From positions 12,897,001 through 12,961,000 of the forward strand of contig JANTQA010000008.1 of the NCBI GenBank assembly GCA_027625915.1: a stretch of DNA of 64,000 nucleotides, given 5' to 3'. The notes under the pieces are model-generated. The model was given only the letters and a program-made list of their open reading frames with translations, did no database searches and was not told where the DNA came from. The translations under genes and the position numbers were made by a program. Of this stretch, positions 11,508 through 22,393 are shown piece by piece (within the stretch, counting starts at the first letter, position 1; each line of letters starts with the position of its first letter). The DNA comes from Anaeramoeba flamelloides. Taxonomy: Eukaryota > Metamonada > Anaeramoebidae.

Positions 11508-12527
11508 TATAGAGCGACTCATCATTATTTTATCAAATTTCTCATTATAATAAGGAAGTTCAGATTTTTTAAATTGGTTAATAATTTTACCGTTTGGAAT
11601 AGATTTCCATAAGTTATTTACGGTTACAATTTTATCAAAATAATTAGAAAATCTTCGACCACCATTTTTTCTTAACTTATCTTCTAATATTTTAAATGCA
11701 GCATTATCAAGGGGTGATAAATGACTTGCACCATTTGGTGTGAAATATATCACTTCAATTCCACTATCTTCCAATTTTTTTTTTAACATCTATATTATGA
11801 TGACTTCTTAAGTTATCCATTAATAAAATATCACCAGAATTAGCAAATGTTAAGAAATGGTCTACGTATTCTAACATCTTTTGAACATTCATCCCACTAA
11901 CCTTTTTCTTTTTTTTCGTCTTTGTGACACTCTTTATCCAAAATAAATCAGGTATTTCACCCTTATATGATACGGTTGCTGTTAATGTATCTTTACTATT
12001 TACCAATTTCCCCTTAACCCACGGTTTTGGGTTTGATTTTCTGGTATAAGTATATCTCGCCGGGTGATGATTCCATATTCCCTTTTCATCCATTACCCAA
12101 ACGTTAAAATTTTTATTATTAGATTTTAATGCAATTTTTTTATTAATTTCTTTTCTTTTTGTTTCAATTTTAGCTGAAAAGGATGGAATTAATTGATTAT
12201 TTACCTTTGTTTGGGTTTTACGAGAAGAATACCCAATTGATTGTAATATTCTTGAAATTGAAGATTTATGATATTTATAATTAAAATTCTTATTGATGAA
12301 ATTAATAACTTCATGACCCCCACAAATAATCCCCTTTTGGTTCTGTAAATCAATCCATTCCCCCCACTTTTTCAATCTCCCACTTTTTTTAATCTTGCTT
12401 TTCTACCTCTCGATTTAACCCTTTTTAATTGTTCTTCAGGGAGCATATTTTTATTTGTCCAATTATAAAGTGTTGAGATTGGAATATTATATTTTCTTGA
12501 AGTTGTTCTCAATCCGAATATTTTTGT
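11490..12527 (-). pseudogene. DDE transposase (Tc1/mariner-IS630 type), frame-broken
   Basis: Minus-strand frames give an N-terminal Psq-like helix-turn-helix (SRKYNIPISTLYNW, about 12490-12450), a second helix-turn-helix around HKSSISRILQSIGYSSRK (about 12280-12230), then a DDE catalytic core: VWVMDEKGIW (first Asp, about 12095), ILLMDNLRSHH (second Asp, about 11825) and HLSPLDNAAF (third Asp, about 11708). The second and third acidic residues are about 35 apart, as in mariner/IS630 relatives. Two frame changes are visible, one in an A run near 11778 and one near 12383. The N terminus is cut by MITE-A copy 2 and the C terminus runs into the fold-back element, so it is a dead copy. It catalysed cut-and-paste transposition of a DNA element. 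Confidence 0.8.
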
Positions 12528-12565
12528 TACAGTCAGTTTCACTTTTAAGGCACAAAAAATTTAAA

Positions 12566-12615
<50 letters not shown>

Positions 12616-12637
12616 ATAATTATTTTATAATAATTTT

Positions 12638-12668
<31 letters not shown>

Positions 12669-12690
12669 CCTTAATTATTCTTAGTTGTGT
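12528..12690. mobile_element. MITE-A copy 2, partial or diverged
   Basis: It starts TA-CAGTCAGTTTCACTTTTAAG as in copy 1, then runs into an A tract of about 55 and a T tract, with GCCTTAATTATTC near 12667 recalling the internal block of the far arm. The far terminus is not recognisable. It interrupts the coding region between the transposase and the helix-turn-helix segment on its right. Confidence 0.6.
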
Positions 12691-12774
12691 TTTTCTTAAA
12701 AAAAAACTTGATATTAAATATTTTTTGTTCAAAATTATAATCAACAATTGAAGATTGATTTATAATTTATTGAC

Positions 12775-13484
12775 TGATTTGTTCCTTTTTTGTAATATTA
12801 TTTCTTTTTTTCATTCTTGTAATCCATGATGGACTGACAGTAATATTATAATCCCTTTGAATTTTTTGAATCTGTTCTTTTGTTGATAAATAAGAATATT
12901 TAATAATTTTTTCTTCCTGTTCTTTAGTTAATTTTTTCTTTTTTGTTAAGACTACTAGTTAAATATTTTTTAGGATTTTTAATCCAATTTCTTAAAGTTC
13001 TTTCTGTTATATTCCATTTTAAACATTCCCTTTTCAAGTCTTTTTTTCGATTTAAAATATTTAATTTTAAAAAATGTTGAATTAGTTACCTTTTCCCATT
13101 TTTACTCAAAATGGAAAAAATTGAAAGTTTTGTATTTTTATTTTTATTTTTATTTATTTGTAGTTGTTTGGATTGTGTTTTATCCTTTCTAATTATTAAC
13201 TCATTTCTTTTTTTTTTTTGTAATTTGATTTGATTTTGAATTTTTTTTATTTGTTGTTTTTCTTTTTGTTTTCTTTCATTAATAATTTTCAATAATTTTT
13301 GTTTTTGAAGTTCCATTCTTTTTTCAGTTTCATTTTTTTGTTGTTTTTCGATTTCTTCATAAGTTATAATATTATGAAAATTATTATTTACACTTAACTC
13401 CACTTTTTCTTCTTCTTTAATCAATTTGTTAGTCATTTGAATTTCATTTTGATGTGTTTTATTTTTAGAATTATTTTTATTCAA
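12775..13484 (-). pseudogene. Coiled-coil plus paired helix-turn-helix segment
   Basis: Minus-strand reading from 13484 down gives a K/E/Q-rich stretch, probably coiled coil, rich in EKQQ and KEKQQIKKIQ, and then two DNA-binding-like segments. The first is WNITERTLRNWIKNPKKY (about 13035-12985) and the second carries STKEQIQKIQRDYNI and SPSWITRMKKR (about 12895-12810). The pair resembles the two helix-turn-helix units at the front of the neighbouring transposase. Frame changes separate the pieces. It reads on from the USP segment upstream (higher coordinates) in the same direction, so it may be the C-terminal part of one long element protein. No DDE core belonging to it was found other than the one beyond MITE-A copy 2. 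Confidence 0.5.
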
Positions 13485-13751
13485 CCTTCTTATTTTTTTA
13501 TTTCTAAGTTTTGGTGTGAATGTTTTCCAATATCTATCTTCAATAAATTCATCATTCGTGATTGTTTCTTGGGGATTATTTTCTCTTTTAAATTGATAAC
13601 TTTTTTCTTTTTCTTTTTAAGGTTGATTCAAATAATTTTCTTTTTAATAAATTGATATCGACTCTCCTTTGTTATCAATTTAATTGGGGTTATTTGATCA
13701 TTAATTTCATTTATTACTGAGTTGACTTGAATATTTTTATCCCTAGATTTA

Positions 13752-14723
13752 TTAAATTTGTTGATTCTTTCTTTTTTTTAGTTTATAAACCAATAAATAA
13801 ACTGTATCATTTTGTTGGTTTGTTTGACCAGTTACTTTTAATTCTTCATAACTTGATTTTGTAACATTCTTATCATCTAATTTGAGCCACTCTTTTGATT
13901 CAGTTTTCATTATTGAATAATAATGACCGGAATTAATATTGGTTCCTCTATGTACAACACCCCCAATAATTTTATAAGTATATTTAAAATTATTTTTAAT
14001 TTTGGAAGTGCAAAATTTATTAATGATAAAACCTTTAGTAATTTGAATTGGTTTCATATTTTTATTAACCATGTTGGTATTTTTATTAAAAGTGAATCTT
14101 TTCAATTGAATAATTAAATAATCTGACACCTGATGAATTTTTCGAATTTGTTTTGATTTAACATATTTTTTACAATAATGACAATAATATTTATTTTCTT
14201 CATCTAAATCGTTCTGTGTGTAAAAATTTTCAAAACTTTGATAAATGCTATCTGAATTATTAATAGGTAATGATAATATATTGTTTGCTTCAAGTTTTGT
14301 CGAATTTTTATGTATTTCATTTGGGCATTTTATTACTTGTTTTGTTTCGAAATGAAATAAATTCAAGGGATTCAATTTAATATTTTTTTTAATAAATATC
14401 TTTTTATTTTGATAATAATTCATCAAACTTCTTTTTTTTAAATTTAATTCCATATGATTAAAAAGTGATAATAAAAATTCATGTGAATCCTTTTTGGACA
14501 TTTAATTCGATAGTTTCACCGAATATTTTATAATGGGTTATAAAAGTTAATGGGTTGATAATTTTGGAACCTTTACTTTGTAATTTTTGAAAGAGATTCA
14601 ATAAATTGCCAGGTTTGAGATTTTGATTAAGTATCTTGGTAAAATCTTTAATATTAATCAACATCTGAATTATTGAATTGATATAACAAGTTGAACCCAA
14701 ATTAACAAGGCCCTTTGGTGATA
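13752..14723 (-). pseudogene. Ubiquitin-specific protease (USP, peptidase C19) segment
   Basis: The reading starts GLVNLGSTCYINSIIQML, the USP Cys box, with the catalytic Cys near 14690. It continues with KKDSHEFLLSLFNHM, a CxxC pair in YYCHYCKKYVK (about 14170), SDYLIIQLKRF (about 14115) and the His box INSGHYYSIM (about 13930) followed by WLKLDD. All catalytic positions of the family (Cys, His, Asp/Asn) are present. The second half of the zinc-binding site is not obvious beyond one other Cys pair. One frame change lies near 14500. USPs remove ubiquitin from proteins. This one directly follows a Ulp1-type protease in the same direction and is embedded among transposons, so it is more likely element cargo than a cellular housekeeping gene. 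Confidence 0.75.
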
Positions 14724-14749
14724 AATAATCTTTAATTATTATTTCATCA

Positions 14750-15374
14750 TGTTTCTTGTTGATAATATTTTTTCTTTTCAGTTTTTTTATAATTTAATAT
14801 TAAATCAAATAAATCATCTCTTGTTATAAATAAATTATAATCGTTTAATTTATCAAAATATTCAATAATTGATTTCATATTTTTTATTTTAGATAAAGTA
14901 TTAAACAGAATATTAAAATAATTAATTAAAAATAATCCACAATCATAATCATTATTTTGTTGAATAACATCCACTTCAATAATATTTGATATTATGTAAA
15001 ATTTTTGAAAGATTTGTAGTGTTGGGATGAATGATTTTAAATTTTGTATAATTTCAAGTTTAAATGAAGTGTTGTATTCTTTCATTGAATCGCATATGTA
15101 AATTTGTGCAAACATATCTTTAATATTAAATTTTATTATTAATAAAAACCAATGTTCTTTTGAGTGGACTGGAATAAACCATAATTGTTTAGTTTCAAGT
15201 TTTTTCTTTGATACCCATCTTTTTAATGTTTTTTTTGGTATTATTTTTATTCATTAACTTCGAGATGAAAAAGGAATTTAAATAACCAATATTCTCTTTT
15301 TGAAAATTATCTAAATTAGAATATTTAAGTTTAAAATATAAGTTGATAATTGAATCAGATAAATAATCATAATT
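14750..15374 (-). pseudogene. Ulp1/SENP-type cysteine protease (C48) segment
   Basis: The reading begins YDYLSDSIINLYFKLKY, the usual entry of the Ulp1 fold. It continues through LWFIPVHSKEHWFLLII (catalytic His near 15150) and IYICDSM (catalytic Asp near 15085) to NNDYDCGLFLINYF (catalytic Cys near 14935). The His-Asp-Cys triad and the Asp-Cys-Gly context are complete. One frame change lies near 15220 and another near 14770 before the USP segment. Ulp1 enzymes process or remove SUMO-like modifiers. Ulp1-like domains are known cargo of some eukaryotic DNA transposons (MULE and CACTA relatives), which fits the neighbourhood. Confidence 0.75.
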
Positions 15375-16750
15375 TTTCAAATTTGAAATATCTTCTTCTG
15401 TATTTGTGATATTTTGAATGGAAAAACTACCAGTTCCAGTTTCAAATAAATTCTCAGTTGATGTTGTAGGTGTAACATCCGATTTGTTTTTAAATTGTTG
15501 AATAACATTTGCTGAAATTTTATTTTGTTCTTCTTGTGTTTCTGCTTTAAAATTGTGGTTTTTAATTTGATTGCTTTCGTTTATGATTTTATTATAAATT
15601 TCAAGGTTGATTGTATTTCTTTTGTTTTCTTCTTCTTTTTCTTTTTTTTTTTCCTTTTCCTTTTCTTTTTCTTTGTTGATAATTGATAAATTAGCTTCTT
15701 CTATTTCCTCTCTTTTTTTTGTTTTGATTTCTTCTTCTTTTTCTTTTCCCATTGTTGAAGTTGTGTTAAGTTCTTCTCCAATTTCTTTTTTGATGTTTTT
15801 TTGTTTTGTTATTTTCGCAATTGTTGTTGGTAAATTCAATCTTCTTTTTTCTTTTTTGATTTCTTTTTCTTTTTGTTTTTCAATTTCCAATGTTTGTGTT
15901 TTGATTGTTTTGATTTCTTTTGTTATTTTGTTATAAATTTCTTTTTTTGATTATATTTCTTTTCCTTTCTCTTTCTTGTTTAAGTTTTGTGAAGTCTTCT
16001 TTTTTGATTTCTTCAACATTTTCTTTTTTAATTCTTTTTTCTTTATGTTCTTCAATGATTGGTATTGTATCGAATACACTTTTTGTTTGTTTTTTGATTG
16101 TTTTTTGATTTTTTTTTACAGTCAGTTTCACTTTTAAGGCACAAACTTTCAACGAAATTTAAGGCACAATAAAAATCTCAAATTAAAGCACAAAATTCAA
16201 ATTCTAGTAAAAATAAATTGTAAAATAAAAAATTGCAAATTTTGTGCCTTAATTTGAGATTTTTTTGTGCCTTAAATTTCGTTGAAAGTTTGTGCCTTAA
16301 AAGTGAAACTGACTGTATGGTAAAAAGTGTTGGTAACTCTAATCTTCTTCTTTTGTTTTTTGTTTTCTTTTTGATAATTTGAAGAGTTTTTTCATTTTTG
16401 ATTTTTTTGTTTTTGTTCAACTTTCTCTTTTTTTTCTTTGAATGATATTTTCCTTCTCTTCAATGATGCCACCAAATGTTTGTGAATTGTCGGAATGATT
16501 TGTGTTTTGGACTGGTCTGATTTGTCTATCGTCACCGAATTGTTCTTTTATTCTTTTTCTTGTTTTTTTTTATTCGATAAATGCCATTCTTTGTTGAGTT
16601 GTATTGAACCTTTTTTTGAATCGCAAGTTCAAGAATTGAAAGTTTTTTGTAATGGTTCATTGATTGTTTTGAATCGTTGTATCTTCTTCGTTTATTCCGG
16701 TTTCTTCGAGAACATTTTCTTATTTCTCTTTTTCGGTTGGTTTCCATTTA
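15375..16750 (-). pseudogene. K/E-rich N-terminal region of the Ulp1-USP reading frame
   Basis: Continuing upstream of the Ulp1 domain on the minus strand are charged, low-complexity frames (runs of KEKEKEKEK, and KRRLNLPTT near 15840 with a similar RRRLELPTL near 16340). The block is split by MITE-A copy 3 at 16117-16317 and by frame changes. Similar R-R-R/L motifs recurring at about 16700 suggest internal repeats. No start codon can be chosen with confidence; the frame beginning near 16747 is the outermost candidate. Confidence 0.4.
16117..16317. mobile_element. MITE-A copy 3, complete
   Basis: It is nearly identical in structure to copy 1 and has the same 201-base length: TA-flanked CAGTCAGTTTCACTTTTAAG at the left, its complement at the right, and a short AT-rich loop around 16205-16235. 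It interrupts the K/E-rich coding region, so it inserted after that gene arrived. Confidence 0.85.
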
Positions 16751-18145
16751 TTGTTTTAATAAATAAAAGGTTTTAAAAGTTTTAAAATTAGTTAAAAAAT
16801 GAAAGATTAAAATTAGGATTAAAAATTACAACATCCAAGAAGATGATTGGTTGAGTATTGGTTTTTTTTTTGGCAGTGTGTATATATCTCTTCGTTTAGT
16901 CTCTATCTAATAATTTTGAGTTTTATATTTTAAAGGGTGTGTTTTTTATTTTTAAGGGGTTTTTGTTTTCTTAAATTTAAAAAAATAAAAAAAAAAAGAA
17001 AGAATTTATAATAAAAGAGAGTAATTGACATACCTAATGAATCAAAACTTGTTTTTTAATTTTTTCAGATATCACATTCTCTAAGTATCTTAGTATAAAA
17101 TGTATCATTTACCAATAAAAATAATAGAGAGTTCTTGAAAAATCCTTCAATTCAAATATCAAATAATGTTTCTATTTTTTATTAAGATAAAAATAAAATC
17201 AAAAATAATTAATTAAAATTCTTTAAAATACTAACCAAAAAAAAAAAAAGAAAAAATCAATTTGTTTTTATTTTACTTTATAAAATGGAATAAAGAAGAA
17301 AATTATTGATAAAATTAAAAGAACAAAAAAAAATTTTTTTGTTCACAATTTTATAAAAAACTACAAACTCTAAACCATTTTAATAACCAAAATAAAAAAA
17401 CCAAAGATATTTTTTATTAATACTTTTTATTAAAAAAAAAAAAAAAAAATGAAAAAAATTCCCTCCGAATAAGTTGATAAATATTCCAAGCAAAGCAATG
17501 CACCCAGAAATTTACATCATCACATAGTTTTGTATCATTCATTTCTCTTCCGCCGTTCTACAAAATTTGGGCATGGGTCTTGTCCTTTTAGCTAGCCAGT
17601 CATTGCATTTTTTAAAAAATCTCGGAAAAAAAAAGAAAAAGGAAAGAAATAAAAAATCTAAAAATATATCTTTAGATTTTTTCTCTTTCGTTTTTCTTTT
17701 TATTATTTTTATAATAAAGTTTATCACATAAAGTGATAAACTTCTTCTTGGCTCCTCCAATGAAAAGCCCATCACATAAAGTGACAAAATTTCCACCAGA
17801 GGAAGTTTTCATGTGGGATAAATGGGTCGCAGATAGAATAACTCAAAAATTATCTATTTCTGTTTTCACCCCCATAATTATCCCACACTTTACTAAAATC
17901 ACGTTAAATAAAATGTTTAAATTAATAAACAATTCACACAGTCTAAAAAAAAACCGAGATTGGAGTAGGAAAGCGTCAACCTATTAAATATTATCAAAAG
18001 ATAGATAAATAAATTGTTCGTATTTATTTAGTTCATTTTGAAAAAAATGAAGAAAAAAAAAAATTCGTCCTATTTATTTATTTATTTAATGAGAAAAATA
18101 AATTGGGTTAGAAAAAATTTTTAGTTTTGAAAAGAAAAATCAAAC
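16751..18145. other. Intergenic with an unassigned coding-like patch at 17540-17990
   Basis: Most of this is AT-rich and empty. From 17733 to 17987 the plus strand reads an open frame with FPPEEVFMWDKWVADRI, and the minus strand from about 17811 reads an open frame with a repeated F(I/V)TLCD motif. The DNA repeats CACATAAAGTGA at 17726 and 17773. I recognise neither product. It may be a fragment of an element or gene. Confidence 0.25.
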
Positions 18146-18332
18146 CTGTTTCACTCTTTAGCTACAAACTCTCAAGTAATTTAAGTTCCAAATTAATTCC
18201 CAAATTGTGGCACAAATTCCAATTTGGGTTTATTAATCTGTGTAGTAAAAAATAAATCTCAAAAAATGTGCCATAATTTGAGATTTTTTTCCTCCTTAAA
18301 TTTACTTGGAAGTTATTGACTTTCGTAAAACA
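18146..18332. mobile_element. MITE-A copy 4, degraded
   Basis: CCTGTTTCACTCTTTAGCTA at the left and TTCGTAAAACAGG at the right, with TGTGGCACAAATTCC and ATGTGCCATAATTTGAGATT inside, keep the order of the complete MITE-A copies but with many substitutions. It is an old insertion. Confidence 0.5.
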
Positions 18333-19423
18333 GGATTAAATAATAAAAAAAAACAAAATGATTGGATTACTTACCCTTGGGAATACCAATCTAAAAATCA
18401 GCCAAAGTGTATCAGAACTATCTTAACTTGAACCTTTGCCACAATATTATTTAAAAAATAATGAATTTAAAATTCAAAAAAAAACCTTTTAAACCATTTC
18501 CTTATATTCATAATTAAATTTAAATCGAACCCCCAAATCAGTAAATCAACACGTTAAGTTCCCAACACTAAACCTGTATTCGTTAGAATTTTTTCAAACT
18601 CAAATTAGGTGCACACTCATCACTTAAAAAAATAGTGCAATTTTCTCTTAATTGCTCACTTAAAAAAATTGCACATTTAAATTTTTTAGAAAAAAACAAT
18701 AGTACATTCACTGATCATTTTTTTTTTTCATACAATTAAACTTGACAAGAAACTACATTTCAGTAGAAACCCTGTTCTAGCCAAATTACGAACAGTGCAA
18801 TTTTTCTCCTCATTTTCGGAAAGCTGAATGAAATTTTTGTTCCACCAATTATAAAAATGACAGTATTCTATTAAATTTAACATTTTTCTCTATGTGAACA
18901 TTAAGAGCCAGTCAAATTAAAAGTAATTAGGAAAATCATTATTTTTCAAAATTGGTCAAATTCTCATTTTTTTCCTAATTAGTCAATACTTTTGAAACAA
19001 ATTGACTTTAGTTATTTCTAAATATATTTATTGAAGGCATTTAAAAGCCACTTTCCGGATATTCTAAGGTATTTTAGGGTTTATTTGAGTGTGCTTGGAT
19101 GGTATGAATGGTATGATAGGGAATTTCGGTTAGGATTTTGCGAAAAAAATATAATTCAGAGACCGATTAGACTTTTTTAGCTGGGGAAGAATTTTCCACT
19201 TAACTTTTAGTTGTTAAAATTGGTTTTCAACATATTTTTAAAAATATTTAGTGTGGGTGATTTCAACATTTTGGATTTTCTACAATTTAAGTAATAAATT
19301 ACTACTAATCACAAAATAATAATTTTTATTTTTACTCTTACAACTATAAACAACTCCTAAAACTTTCACACATATGATAATAATCAAGAAACTCTTGAAA
19401 AATACCAAAAAATTTAATTTTTT
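18333..19423. other. Intergenic, nothing recognised
   Basis: AT-rich sequence. A weak duplicate of TCACTTAAAAAAAT near 18620 and 18657 is the only structure noted. Confidence 0.3.
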
Positions 19424-19626
19424 TACAGTCAGTTTCACTTTTAAGTTACAAACTTTCAACAATATTTAAGGTACAAAAAAAGTCTCAAATTAAGGTACAA
19501 AATTCAAATTCTAGTACAATAATATGTGTATAAAAAATATTCCAAATCATTGTGCTTTAATTTAAGATTTTTTTTTTACCTTAAATTTCGTTCAAAGTTT
19601 TTGTCTTAAAAGTGGAACTGACTGTA
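19424..19626. mobile_element. MITE-A copy 5, moderately diverged
   Basis: TA-CAGTCAGTTTCACTTTTAAG at the left and AAAGTGGAACTGACTG-TA at the right enclose the usual AAATTAAGGTACAAAAT and TGTGCTTTAATTTAAGATT blocks. The length of 203 bases fits the family. Confidence 0.8.
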
Positions 19627-21532
19627 ATTTAAACTATTAACAAAAGTTGAAAAATATTTATCTTCTCATTTTTTGTTTATTCTCTTACAATCCCCGAAAA
19701 AATAATTCAAATCAAAATAATTGTAAATTCGTTCTTAATTATAAAATGGTCCTAAAATATCTCATTTTATAATATTTTTTTACCTATTTTTCCTTCATTT
19801 TAAAACTCAAAAATAGATTGATTTTTATAATTAAAAAAGAATTCAAAAAAATTAATTAAACAAAAATTCTAGTGCTTTTCATATTTTATGCTCTTTGGGG
19901 GCTGAAATTTATTCCCCTGGTAAATAAAAATGATCTAAAAGAATTATATTTAAAGGAAAGTCAAGATATTGTAATTTTGGGATTTTTTTGAAAAATTAAA
20001 AAAAACATTCACTGATCAAAAAATAAAATGACCTAATCAAAAAAACAAAGCAAATTTAAAAATAAATATTTTGATTATTGTTGCTTGTTATATCATAATT
20101 ATTTTCAATTATATTTAGATACTTTGAATAAGCTATTTGGTGAATCAAAATAATTTGGATATGACCTAATGTGATGAGATTTTAGATTTTGGAAAATTGA
20201 GAGAAAATTTTGAATTTCAATAGTTTGGACTATTTTAGAGTATTGTTTTTTGGAAATGATATTGACAATTTTATATTTTCACTCAAAATTTTTATTTTGA
20301 TCAGTAAAATTATTAAAACTTTTATATTTTATTTTATTTTTGTAAAAATTGTTCAATTTTTAGTTAATTTCCACAAATATGAAACTGGATTTTTAATCTA
20401 ACTCTAAAAAAGGTTGAATTCCTTTTGATTTCAAATTTCTTTGGGTTGGAAAATAAGAAATTAATAGCAAAAAACCCTTTTCAAATTGAAAATCCCTTAT
20501 TGTGGAATACACAAACTTTTATATTTCCAGTTTCAACCACTAAAGCCAATTGAAAATTTCCTACCAAAAGAAGAATTGGAAATTTTTAAGTTTTGAATAA
20601 CCATACAAATAAATAAGCATACATTCAAAAGTAAGTTCATTAAATACTGGTGCAACGAAACCAAGATCTCTACCTAATAGCTAGTAACCCCCTCCTAAAT
20701 TTTCTAATTATTCATACAACCATATGGAAAAGATACAAGCCAACTCAAATAAGTGAAATCCTAAAAACAACGGAAAAAAAGAATGGTTTTATTGATCCCA
20801 AAAAAAAAAAAGAAAAGGAAACTAAATAATAAAACTATAAAGTACTGTTTTATTTTTTACCAATTCGATTTTTCTTTTGTAATTTTCTTCAAAAAATAAA
20901 TTGTACCTAAATAAAAATTGTGATTGAAAATTTATCTTTAGGACACATTTCATGAGTGAATGTAAAGAAGAAACTTTTCCTAAAAAATCGAAAATATACC
21001 AATCAACAAAAAATATTATTACTCTAAAGATCTCATCTGGTAAAATAAATCATAAAATTGACAATTTAAGAACTAAGAATCAAAGTCCAAAACATTAGAA
21101 AGGAAAGGGAACAAATTCTATATATTGAAGTCTCGTCAAATGAATTACAGTAAAAAATAACAAAAAGATTAAATCTCCCAATAAATGGTTTTACCAACTG
21201 AAAATTTTTGAAAAAAAAACCAAAATTTTCCATTTTAAATGATCCCTTGACTCAACTCTCTTTTCAGTCAATAAATATGTTTCTACACTTAAAAAGGGTT
21301 TTCACCAAGCTTGAAATATTACTAATCCTAAAGCATATTCAATAAACTTTAATAGCCCCATTTTCAGTAATCAATTACAAAAATTTTTTGTAACACTTTT
21401 AAAAAACAGCAATCCTAATGATGATTGAAATACCAGACTCAGGGAAAAAAAAAAGAATAACAAAGATCAAGTAATAATTTTTTCTCAATTAAAATCCAAA
21501 TACCAAGAAAGAAAATAAATTTCAGCATGTTC
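19627..21532. other. Intergenic, nothing recognised
   Basis: AT-rich, with scattered short frames only. A slightly less AT-rich patch near 20640-20760 (GGTGCAACGAAACCAAGATC) gives no extended frame on either strand. Confidence 0.3.
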
Positions 21533-21845
21533 CTAATTTGAATTTTTATTTAAATCCTTAGTTAAAATTAATTTTTTCGATTTTTCATTGCTATGGCTTT
21601 CCCCTTCATGTGAAATTGGCTGAAACATTTTAACAATATATATTAATCCTGTTTGAGAAATTTCAGTTTCTATTATCTTTAATGTACAGTGAAAAATATG
21701 TAATAAATATTTAAAAAATTCAGATCTTATTTTTTTGTAATTCTCAATTAAATTTATGATCCAAAACAACAATTGTTTTTTTTCACCATGTGATACCACC
21801 CTTAGAAATTTTGATCTTGATAATAATTTATATATAACTAATTTT
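21533..21845 (-). CDS. Possible terminal exon of an unrecognised gene
   Basis: The minus strand has an open frame of about 100 codons ending in TAA at 21533. It can be entered from an AAATTAG acceptor at about 21846. It reads helical-looking protein with EKKQLLFWIINLIENYKK and FFKYLLHIFHCTLKII, then IYIVKMFQPISHEGE and a polar K/N tail. I do not recognise a family; the helices could belong to a HEAT-like or GAP-like fold. No start codon lies in frame upstream, so if real it needs exons at higher coordinates, in the region now occupied by the plus-strand DUF5522-like gene. Confidence 0.3.
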
Positions 21846-22033
21846 TATTTGGGTAGTTTATTCAAAAAACACTTTAATTGTTTTTGAATTTGATTAAATT
21901 TTGTTTGACAACAATCCATTTCCAACTCACTTTTTCATTTTTTATAAGTTATCCTTTTAACCAAATTATTTGTTTACACAATTTCTGTTCATTTCGACCC
22001 AAGAATTCAAATTTTTACATCCAAAATTTTCAA

Positions 22034-22393
22034 ATGAACCATTTTTTAATCCTCTCACTTCCTTTGGTAGCAAAATTAGTTGATGACGTTTTTGTCAAGC
22101 CAACAATCAATGATCCTAATCCAAACGAACAACTCACAAACGAAGAGTTAGAAAATGTTAAAAAGCACCCTTTAGGTGTTGAAGGCCTAGTTCATCTTCG
22201 ACACCTTCAAGCACAAAAAAAGGAAGAAGATGGGTTTGTGCATCCAGAATCTGGTCTTCTTGTGTTTACACGATCAAGATTGAAACAAAACGGTGAATGC
22301 TGTGGATCTGGTTGCAAAAATTGTCCTTATAACAACAATAACAAAGACTCTTTCTTAGTGGACCTAAACAAAAAGAAACCACTAAAATTTTAA
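22034..22393 (+). CDS. DUF5522/C1orf53-like small cysteine-motif protein
   Basis: An uninterrupted frame encodes 119 residues from the ATG at 22034. An in-frame ATG exists at 21878, but the extra 52 residues are AT-driven hydrophobic sequence and unlikely. The C-terminal half reads FVHPESGLLVFTRSRLKQNG and then ECCGSGCKNCPY. This matches the family pattern of an aromatic-Pro-Gly-(Y/L)-VFT strand followed by CCGSxCxxCPY, seen in bacterial DUF5522 proteins and human C1orf53. The four cysteines probably bind a metal; the function is unknown. The N-terminal part has an acidic helix (NEELENVKKHPLG). A short K-rich tail ends the protein. It has no obvious partner nearby. Confidence 0.75.
   Translation: MNHFLILSLPLVAKLVDDVFVKPTINDPNPNEQLTNEELENVKKHPLGVEGLVHLRHLQAQKKEEDGFVHPESGLLVFTRSRLKQNGECCGSGCKNCPYNNNNKDSFLVDLNKKKPLKF

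Noticed and set aside
14750-15374. Ulp1-like protease as the adenain-type protease of a Polinton
   Set aside because: The DYDCGLFLINYF context is of the Ulp1/SENP kind, and no DNA polymerase B, integrase, ATPase or capsid-like frame is present.
17539-17620. Minus-strand WLAKRTRPMPKFCR resembling ribosomal protein eL39
   Set aside because: Similarity covers about ten residues. The essential RYNxKRRHWRRT end is absent in all frames nearby.
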